In this document: positions 16,215 to 21,224 of the stretch, piece after piece
Layout: each line of letters begins with the position of its first letter
Numbering within the stretch: the first letter of the stretch is position 1
Origin: Ignavibacteria bacterium
GTDB taxonomy: Bacteria > Bacteroidota > Ignavibacteria > Tepidaquicellales > OLB5
DNA length: 21,224 nt
Assembly (NCBI GenBank): GCA_026417195.1
Contig: JAOADS010000001.1
Span: forward strand, 22,848 to 44,071
Direction of reading: 5' to 3'
Made by a program: the position numbers and the translations under genes
Notes under the pieces: model-generated
The model's database searches: none
What the model saw: the letters and a program-made list of their open reading frames with translations, nothing else
What the model was told of the DNA's origin: nothing

Positions 16215-16224
16215 CTAAAGTTTT

Positions 16225-16923
16225 CTAAATATGTTTTCTCAGGATGTTTTTAAAGCCATCAATTACTCTTTGAAGATTTTCTTCTTTCATTTCTTTGAAA
16301 TACCCGGGTTTGTGAATGGGCTTATCTACTTTTCTTTCACCTTCAAGAAGAGTGAATATTAGAAGGTCAACCTCAAAGTATGAAAAGATCGTATGTGTGG
16401 AATAGCTACCATAAACAACTTTATTTCCTATGTTACTAAAATCACCTCCGAGTTGACTTTCAAGTTGCAATAGTACACAGACTAAATCTGGTTTAACCTT
16501 TTTAGCTAATGTGAAATCTACTAATATCCTTTTTAACATGGCATTTTCTGTGTAGGCTTTACATTCAACACCTATAGAGAATTTGTCATCTATATTAACA
16601 TGCACATCTGTTTTATATCTGTAAAAATATTTGTTTATATGTCTTTTTATATATTTTTTAATTTCCGGATTGGTAATCCTTTTTAGATAATCTCTTTCAA
16701 TGGGTACTTTAATTTCTTCTTTCATGAACGATAACCTTTTCGGATCTCCATTTAGTTCATTCCAAGCAATCTCAACAATATTTTTAGTTATTCTTTCAAC
16801 AAAAGAACCTTTTTTTGATCTTACGACTCCGCCATATGCTCTATTATTTCTTTCAGATGCTTCTTGTTCTAATTTACCAATAGATTGATTATAATCTTCA
16901 ATTAAATCTTTTATTGTTTTCAT
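16225..16923 (-). CDS. Putative type II restriction endonuclease (PD-(D/E)XK fold)
   Basis: A 232-residue protein without a family I can name. Near the middle, after KYFYRYKTD, it has Asp106 followed 13 residues later by Glu120-Cys-Lys122 (FSIGVECKAYTE), the D-x(n)-(D/E)-x-K active-site layout of PD-(D/E)XK nucleases. An upstream VVRSKKGSFVERITKNIV could supply the further acidic residue (Glu43), as in several restriction enzymes. It starts 4 bases after the stop of a DNA methyltransferase gene on the same strand, the usual arrangement of a type II restriction-modification pair; the partner makes the nuclease call much stronger. The region is more A+T-rich than its housekeeping neighbours. 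The recognition sequence cannot be read from the protein. Confidence 0.75.
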   Translation of the reverse strand: MKTIKDLIEDYNQSIGKLEQEASERNNRAYGGVVRSKKGSFVERITKNIVEIAWNELNGDPKRLSFMKEEIKVPIERDYLKRITNPEIKKYIKRHINKYFYRYKTDVHVNIDDKFSIGVECKAYTENAMLKRILVDFTLAKKVKPDLVCVLLQLESQLGGDFSNIGNKVVYGSYSTHTIFSYFEVDLLIFTLLEGERKVDKPIHKPGYFKEMKEENLQRVIDGFKNILRKHI

Positions 16924-16927
16924 TTAA

Positions 16928-18082
16928 CTAAAATAATCCTCTGTTTGTACGTTCTTCTGCTTTTTTGCAATATTCTTCGGAAATATCTATACCAATAAAT
17001 CTTCTGCCAAATTCTTTTGCGATGGCTGTAGTTGTTCCTACTCCGTTGAAAGGATCAAGTATTAAGTCATTCCTGAAACTAAATAGTTTTAATATTCTTA
17101 TCACTAATTCTTCAGGGAACATAGCCGGGTGACCATATTCTTTCATTTTTCTTTCGGGGGATATAGACCACTTAGCTACAACCCACTTTTTAAATTCATC
17201 CTCGTTTATGTCTATGTTTTCTTTATCTCCTTTTTTAACCAAATCTCCCTTACAAAAGACTTCAATGAATTCCCATGTATATTTCAAGTAAGGGCTGCTG
17301 GGACTTTTCCAGCTTCCCCAAGCAGTGTATTTACAGTTATAATTGTTTTTTTCCCAAATGATTTCACCTTTCCAAATAAGTTTTTTATCTATAAAAAAAT
17401 TGCTTATTATGTGATGTGTGGGAATGTAATCTGAAAAAAGAGGCTGTATATTTACTATTATCCTTCCGCCGTATTTAAGTACACGGACACATTCATCAAA
17501 AATTTTGAATAGTTTTTCAAAATACCTTTCCCACTTGTTATCATCATCCTGATTATCATATTCAAGTCCAAAGTTATAAGGTGGAGAGGTAAAAACTAGG
17601 TCTATACAATTATCTGGTAATTTTTTAAGAACAAATTCGCTGTCGCCACATATTATTTTGTTACAATAATCGGTTGGACATTCATTATTTTGTTTGTTAA
17701 AAGAATTATCCCTTGCATAATAGTATAAACCTCTTTTTTCCTCCTTACTCTCTCTGTCTTTTACTTTTCTTTCCTTGTTGTAATCTACATAGTTGCGTTT
17801 AGAGCCTTTCAGTCCGTAACTTTTTATGCTTTCAATTTTCTCAATTAGAATTTTAAGCGGACTCTGGTCTGTGTCTAAATTATACTTTGCAGATAACAGG
17901 TTATTAAGATTGTGTAATTCATGTATGTCAGCAGCCCTTAAAAATAGTTTTAATGAATTCACACCTGTTTCAAGCTTTATATTAGTGTCAGGAATTTTTT
18001 CATCAAATTCTTTAAGTAACCTGATTTCCTTTTCATTTAAAGGATTCTTGAACTGTATGTCTATGATTTTATAATTTTCCAT
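16928..18082 (-). CDS. Site-specific DNA methyltransferase (beta class), restriction-modification partner
   Basis: A 384-residue methyltransferase. Motif IV TSPPYNFG is at 165-172 and the AdoMet-binding motif DPFNGVGTT comes later, at about 343-351, followed by GRRFIGIDISEEYC: the order of beta-class enzymes. TSPPY favours N4-cytosine methylation over N6-adenine, but not decisively. Between them lie GGRIIVNIQP, AWGSWKSPSSPYLKYTWEFI and GHPAMFPEEL, typical of type II enzymes. The first 130 residues are an extra charged region of unknown role. I chose the ATG at 18082; a TTG one codon earlier is possible. It starts 11 bases after the ftsY stop and is followed 4 bases later by the nuclease-like gene, so host DNA protection is made first from the same message. 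Confidence 0.92.
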   Translation of the reverse strand: MENYKIIDIQFKNPLNEKEIRLLKEFDEKIPDTNIKLETGVNSLKLFLRAADIHELHNLNNLLSAKYNLDTDQSPLKILIEKIESIKSYGLKGSKRNYVDYNKERKVKDRESKEEKRGLYYYARDNSFNKQNNECPTDYCNKIICGDSEFVLKKLPDNCIDLVFTSPPYNFGLEYDNQDDDNKWERYFEKLFKIFDECVRVLKYGGRIIVNIQPLFSDYIPTHHIISNFFIDKKLIWKGEIIWEKNNYNCKYTAWGSWKSPSSPYLKYTWEFIEVFCKGDLVKKGDKENIDINEDEFKKWVVAKWSISPERKMKEYGHPAMFPEELVIRILKLFSFRNDLILDPFNGVGTTTAIAKEFGRRFIGIDISEEYCKKAEERTNRGLF

Positions 18083-18093
18083 CAAAGGTTGTT

Positions 18094-19017
18094 TTATTCT
18101 TCTAGTAAAGCTCTGACAAAACTCTCACGATTGAAGACCTGAAGGTCATCTATCTGTTCACCTACTCCTATAAACTTTACAGGTATTTTCATCTCATCAC
18201 AAATCTTAATGACAATTCCTCCTTTTGCTGTTCCGTCAAGTTTAGTGAGTATAAGCCCTGTAACGCCGATAGCACTGCTGAATTCCCGTGCCTGAACTAT
18301 TCCGTTTTGTCCGGTAGTTGCATCAATTACAAGGAGAACTTCATGGGGAGCATCAGGTATAAGTTTTTTAATAACTCTACCAATCTTACTCAATTCTTCC
18401 ATCAGGTTCGTTTTTGTATGCAAACGACCCGCTGTATCTATTATAACTACATCTGATTTCTTTGCAATCGCTGACTGAATTGTATTATAAACAACTGATC
18501 CGGGATCAGCTCCCTGTTCGGAAGAAATAATTTCGGTGCCAGATCTCTTTGCCCATGTTTCTAGCTGTTCATTTGCTGCTGCCCTGAAAGTGTCTGCAGC
18601 CCCTATGAGGACAGAATAGCCGGCACTTCTGTAATTATATGCCAGTTTACCTATAGATGTAGTTTTTCCTACACCGTTCACACCTACTACTACAATAACA
18701 TGTGGCTTTCCTGATATTCTGAATTGTTCATCAGACCTACCGTTACCTGAAGTAAATACCTTCTGTATCTCATCTCTAAGCATGTTTTGCAGTTCATCTT
18801 TACGCTGATATTTTTCTTCTTTTACTCTCTGTTTAAGATTGTTTATGATTTTTTCAGATGTGTTCACTCCGACATCGGAACTGATCAGAATTTCCTCCAG
18901 CCTTTCCAGAAATTCGTCATCTATTTCGCTTTTAGCGTTTATAAGGGTATCTATTTTATCAAAGATATTCCGGTGGGTTTTTTCAAGCCCTTTTTTAAGT
19001 TTCTCAAATAATCCCAT
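18094..19017 (-). CDS. ftsY: Signal recognition particle receptor FtsY
   Basis: A 307-residue SRP-type GTPase that docks ribosome-SRP complexes at the inner membrane and so directs membrane-protein insertion. The N domain (about 1-95) is helical and begins MGLFEKLKKGLEKT, an amphipathic lipid-binding start. The G domain has GVNGVGKTT (112-120), DTFRAAA (142-148), DTAGR, and TKLDGTAKGG with the closing GVGEQIDDLQVF. The acidic A domain of E. coli FtsY is absent, as in many bacteria. It is the first gene of a minus-strand run whose next members are the restriction-modification pair and mutL. Its promoter should lie in 19018-19332. Confidence 0.97.
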   Translation of the reverse strand: MGLFEKLKKGLEKTHRNIFDKIDTLINAKSEIDDEFLERLEEILISSDVGVNTSEKIINNLKQRVKEEKYQRKDELQNMLRDEIQKVFTSGNGRSDEQFRISGKPHVIVVVGVNGVGKTTSIGKLAYNYRSAGYSVLIGAADTFRAAANEQLETWAKRSGTEIISSEQGADPGSVVYNTIQSAIAKKSDVVIIDTAGRLHTKTNLMEELSKIGRVIKKLIPDAPHEVLLVIDATTGQNGIVQAREFSSAIGVTGLILTKLDGTAKGGIVIKICDEMKIPVKFIGVGEQIDDLQVFNRESFVRALLEE

Positions 19018-19128
19018 TGTGATTACAAAATTAGTTATCTGGCTTTAATATAAAAAGTGCAATGAAAAATACTTCTGAATCAGTTTTGGTTAGTCATGGC
19101 TTGACTTTATGTTAATTTCTTCTATGCT

Positions 19129-19162
19129 CTTCGGGCTAACAGTTTTTTCCCGAAGGCGGGAA
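19129..19162. repeat. Two overlapping, mutually exclusive hairpins
   Basis: CTTCGGG (19129-19135) pairs perfectly with CCCGAAG (19149-19155). TTCCCG (19147-19152) pairs perfectly with CGGGAA (19157-19162) around an AAGG loop. The two stems share 19149-19152, so only one can form at a time. No T-run follows on the plus strand; on the minus strand neither is followed by T residues. Confidence 0.5.
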
Positions 19163-19243
19163 TGACAAACTACAGACGGACATAACCCAGATCGCTACTT
19201 TTTATAGTCACTGAAATTTACCTTAATTACGGTATTGACAACA

Positions 19244-19253
19244 GGGGGGGGGG
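19244..19253 (+). repeat. Homopolymeric G10 tract
   Basis: Ten consecutive G lie 79 bases upstream of the lipoprotein ATG in otherwise A+T-rich sequence. Such tracts vary in length by polymerase slippage. It is outside any gene; it could alter promoter spacing, or its length may be a sequencing artefact. Confidence 0.9.
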
Positions 19254-19332
19254 TATGTGTTATTTTTGTAGCGTTCTGTTTATTTCTCTATACGCCCTTC
19301 AACTGATAAATTCTCTAAACTTCTGATAGTCT

Positions 19333-19665
19333 ATGCAAAAGACAGTGTTGATTGCTTCTTTTGTTATCCTGTTTCTCTATGGATGTAACATTATGGAAGT
19401 TGAGCTTCAGGACTGGTTTTTATCTTCTGAGGGAAATATATCAGTCCAGATCAGACAGGATAGTATAGTTCAGTTATATAATGCAACAAGGGACAAAGGT
19501 GTAATAAGGTTCCGGATGAAGTCTGGAGATATAGATACATTAAAACCTGTGGATGTAAGGTTAATAACAGACAGACAGAGATATATAGCAGAGAAAGTAA
19601 TGATAGTAAAAGATGAGACTTGCGGATGTTACAGGTTAAGCAGTGAGAGCTTCATTAAGGAATAA
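19333..19665 (+). CDS. Small predicted lipoprotein of unknown function
   Basis: A 110-residue protein with a lipoprotein signal peptide: a charged start MQK, hydrophobic TVLIASFVILFL, and a lipobox YGC with the lipidated cysteine at residue 18. The mature part (about 92 residues) is hydrophilic and strand-rich, with two further cysteines close together near the end (ETCGCYRL). No known domain was recognised. It should be anchored in the periplasm-facing or outer membrane. The nearest following gene, also small and exported, lies 77 bases downstream, so the two may be co-transcribed. Confidence 0.7.
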   Translation: MQKTVLIASFVILFLYGCNIMEVELQDWFLSSEGNISVQIRQDSIVQLYNATRDKGVIRFRMKSGDIDTLKPVDVRLITDRQRYIAEKVMIVKDETCGCYRLSSESFIKE

Positions 19666-19727
19666 AGACTCATGGGCGCCCTGAGATAATAAATAACTTT
19701 ATTTTTAAACTTAAACAATTTAATTTG

Positions 19728-19735
19728 AAAGGAGG
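19728..19735 (+). promoter_or_regulatory. Strong Shine-Dalgarno sequence
   Basis: AAAGGAGG lies 7 bases before the ATG at 19743 and is the best ribosome binding site in the window. It decides the start: an in-frame TTG at 19725 lies upstream of it and would translate through it. Confidence 0.75.
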
Positions 19736-19742
19736 ATCAGAA

Positions 19743-20099
19743 ATGGTCAAAAGACTCATTTTATTATCGGTTCCTTTACTTATCGGGTTAGCTGTATTAT
19801 ACACTGAGATAAAGGCAACTGAGTCAGATGCACCCAATTTCTGTGTAACTGTAGTTCAGGATGCTCAACCGAACACGCCGGTGCCGGACGCTCGAGTTAT
19901 CTGGTATCAAAATGGACAGGAGATTAGAAGATCAACAACTGGAAGTGACGGAAGGACCTGTGTTCATTTACCCGCTGGTACTTATGATGTATATGCATAT
20001 TATCCACCGCCACCTAATAGTAATCAGAGTGGGAAATTATTGAATTATAATCATGTCCCGCCTACTAATGTAACCATAATGTTAAGTCCGCCATGGTAA
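19743..20099 (+). CDS. Small secreted protein with carboxypeptidase-regulatory-like beta-sandwich domain
   Basis: A 118-residue protein. Residues 1-22 (MVKRLILLSVPLLIGLAVLYTE) form a signal peptide or membrane anchor. The rest resembles a single transthyretin/CNA-B-like sandwich of the carboxypeptidase regulatory type: VTVVQD...PVPDARVIWYQNGQEIRRSTTGSDGRTCVHLPAGTYDVYAYYP, ending VTIMLSPPW. The pattern VPDARV, TGSDGRT and LPAGTYDV is characteristic. Two cysteines (in NFCVTV and RTCVHL) could form a disulphide. The function is unknown; such domains are often structural modules of surface proteins, here standing alone. A degenerate copy of its 3' end follows the stop, and a strong terminator ends the unit. 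Confidence 0.7.
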   Translation: MVKRLILLSVPLLIGLAVLYTEIKATESDAPNFCVTVVQDAQPNTPVPDARVIWYQNGQEIRRSTTGSDGRTCVHLPAGTYDVYAYYPPPPNSNQSGKLLNYNHVPPTNVTIMLSPPW

Positions 20100-20140
20100 G
20101 ATTAGCAATGTAACTATTATGTTAAGTTCACCAGATTAAC
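20061..20140 (+). repeat. Imperfect 40-base tandem repeat: decayed copy of a gene 3' end
   Basis: Bases 20061-20100 and 20101-20140 align without gaps at a 40-base period with 28 identities. The first unit is the end of the coding sequence (NVTIMLSPPW then stop); the second reads ISNVTIMLSSPD then stop in its own frame, one base out of phase with the gene. Within the shared NVTIML part the base differences (ACC/ACT, ATA/ATT) are silent. Confidence 0.8.
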
Positions 20141-20150
20141 TTGTTTTTAT

Positions 20151-20177
20151 AAGGGCTCCGGTAGTCCGGAGCCTTTT
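20151..20177 (+). terminator. Intrinsic terminator
   Basis: A perfect 8-base stem, GGCTCCGG (20154-20161) and CCGGAGCC (20166-20173), closes a TAGT loop and is followed by TTTT. The upstream AAG can extend the stem into the T-run. It ends the unit carrying the small secreted protein, only 17 bases before the ATG of the next gene. Confidence 0.88.
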
Positions 20178-20194
20178 AGTATAAAATACAAGTA

Positions 20195-21224
20195 ATGAGA
20201 AAGTTATTATTCATTTATATAATTTTTTCACATTTATCCTATAGTCAGCAACCCGTATATTATCCAGGTTTTCCAAAGATAATTCAGGGGCAGATGCCTC
20301 TTTCATACTGCTCTACACCTCTTATAACAGATTTAGAGAAAGACGGTCAGAAAGAGATAATATTCGTATTAATTTCCAGTAGTTTTGACTATCTTCATGT
20401 CATGAAATCAGATGGCAATGAGCTTACTGGTTTTCCGAAAGTATTTACAGGAGCAATAACAGCTTTTGCCTCTGGAGATATTGATAATAACGGAACTCTT
20501 GATATAGCAATAAGGACTGCATTGGCTCAGGGGGAGGTGATTGTAATAGATAAGTTCGGTAATAATCTTCCCGGTTTTCCGGTTCCTTACAGCGATGATA
20601 ATTATAATCTGGCACCAACGCTGAGTCTTTATGATTTGGACGGAGACGGAAAGCTTGAGATTATAGTTAACCGTTTAAATGAAGTATGTGTATTTCAGCA
20701 TAATGGTACAATCAGGACTGGCTGGCCAAGGAGAGTTGTTGGAGTATCATATTGTCATCCTGCTGTGGGAGATATTGACGGAGATGGGTTTGGGGAAATT
20801 ATACTTCCGACATATAAGCAAGCATCAGGAGGTGATTCATCTGCTTTACATTTATTCAGGCATAACGGTAACTATTATTCACCGAACTGGCCCATATATT
20901 ATGATTCAGCTTACTTAACCTTTAACGGTTCACCCATTCTGTATATAGATAAAAGCAATGTAGATTCATCTTTTATTACAGTGACTCAGAAGTCTTATCA
21001 ATTAAAGAGAATAAGGAATGTTTCATATAATTTTAACGGACAGATTACACGGAGAGCATACATAGAAAATCAATACAGTGATTACGGAAGTATCATTCCT
21101 ACTGACCTTGATAAAAATTCAGTTTGGGAGTTCGTAAGCGGAACACAGGATGGTCATCTTGATACATTGTTACATTTGTATAACGAGTCATTTGTATTAT
21201 TCCCAAACTGGCCCCGTTCAGGAG
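20195..21224 (+). CDS. Secreted FG-GAP/VCBS-repeat protein (3' truncated by window end)
   Basis: An open frame of 343 codons runs from the ATG at 20195 past the right edge with no stop. The first 18 residues (MRKLLFIYIIFSHLSYSQ) are a signal peptide. Three calcium-binding loops of the FG-GAP/integrin-alpha type are visible: DIDNNGTLDIAI near residue 91, DLDGDGKLEIIV near 150 and DIDGDGFGEIIL near 190, with a weaker one near the start (DLEKDGQKEIIF). Repeats of GFP, GWP and NWP punctuate the propeller blades. Proteins of this type are large extracellular beta-propellers and in T9SS organisms usually end in a sorting domain, which would be off the edge. The start lies 17 bases after a terminator, leaving little room for its own promoter. 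Confidence 0.88.
   Translation, partial: MRKLLFIYIIFSHLSYSQQPVYYPGFPKIIQGQMPLSYCSTPLITDLEKDGQKEIIFVLISSSFDYLHVMKSDGNELTGFPKVFTGAITAFASGDIDNNGTLDIAIRTALAQGEVIVIDKFGNNLPGFPVPYSDDNYNLAPTLSLYDLDGDGKLEIIVNRLNEVCVFQHNGTIRTGWPRRVVGVSYCHPAVGDIDGDGFGEIILPTYKQASGGDSSALHLFRHNGNYYSPNWPIYYDSAYLTFNGSPILYIDKSNVDSSFITVTQKSYQLKRIRNVSYNFNGQITRRAYIENQYSDYGSIIPTDLDKNSVWEFVSGTQDGHLDTLLHLYNESFVLFPNWPRSG

Larger units (their letters stand above)
19018..19332. promoter_or_regulatory. Intergenic region between divergent ftsY and lipoprotein genes
   Basis: No gene is supported in these 315 bases; the only open frames are under 20 codons. The stretch must hold promoters for ftsY (minus) and for the lipoprotein gene at 19333 (plus). 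It contains overlapping hairpin arms at 19129-19162, a run of ten G at 19244-19253, and a short GGCGGGAATGACAA segment that resembles intergenic repeat sequences in other genomes. I could not assign convincing -35/-10 elements. Confidence 0.5.

Noticed and set aside
19067..19114. Very short ORFs in the ftsY-lipoprotein gap
   Set aside because: Under 20 codons, no ribosome binding site, and overlapping probable regulatory structure.
19674..19681. GGGCGCCC palindrome with flanking CTCA/TGAG after the lipoprotein gene
   Set aside because: The stem leaves no room for a proper loop and is not followed by a T-run, so a terminator call is not supported; no other role could be shown.
20679..20918. 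A 79-codon open frame within the FG-GAP region
   Set aside because: It is in another frame of the continuous FG-GAP coding sequence and has no signal peptide or domain.
1..21224. CRISPR arrays, tRNA or rRNA genes, insertion sequences, prophage genes
   Set aside because: Intergenic regions were read on both strands; no regularly spaced repeats, no tRNA T-arm-like sequence in a cloverleaf context, and no transposase or integrase motifs were found.

Overview
The window reads as a bacterial contig of about one third G+C with tightly packed genes. A YPNPFNP-type C-terminal sorting domain (type IX secretion) on one secreted hydrolase, FG-GAP-repeat surface proteins and mostly weak or absent Shine-Dalgarno sequences point to the Bacteroidota/Chlorobi side of the tree, most likely Ignavibacteria; this placement is inference. 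The first 24 bases are not genomic: they match the end of an Illumina Nextera transposase adapter, so the left edge is an assembly end, and the right edge cuts an open gene.

Layout. (1) 26-2948, plus strand: 3' part of cobalamin-dependent methionine synthase (metH), a small BFD-like [2Fe-2S] protein, a P-loop nucleotide kinase-like protein, dCMP deaminase and a cob(I)alamin adenosyltransferase, packed with overlaps: a B12/one-carbon/nucleotide operon. (2) 2958-6279, minus strand: tsaD, mgtE and a PAP2-family membrane protein, with 4- and 16-base overlaps. (3) 6458-10169, plus strand: a TPR/outer-membrane protein resembling NfrA, an inner-membrane GT2 glycosyltransferase resembling NfrB, then a UDP-GlcNAc 2-epimerase (WecB, known as NfrC in phage N4 genetics). 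Together they look like a compact export locus for a ManNAc-type exopolysaccharide, of the kind that makes the phage N4 receptor in E. coli, but NfrB lacks the long C-terminal extension that carries cyclic-di-GMP control. This is the most interesting system in the window. (4) 10174-14396: a secreted S15/CocE-type serine hydrolase with a T9SS tail, an MFS transporter and a divergent HAD hydrolase. (5) 14391-19017, minus strand: ftsY, a DNA methyltransferase, a PD-(D/E)XK restriction endonuclease-like gene and mutL. The restriction-modification pair sits cleanly between two housekeeping genes, and mutL has no ATG, GTG or TTG ahead of its conserved N-terminus at the junction. (6) 19018-21224, plus strand: a less dense accessory stretch with a G10 tract, hairpins, a small lipoprotein, a small secreted beta-sandwich protein followed by a decayed copy of its own 3' end, a terminator, and a truncated FG-GAP protein.

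No tRNA, rRNA, CRISPR array, transposase or phage gene was recognised.
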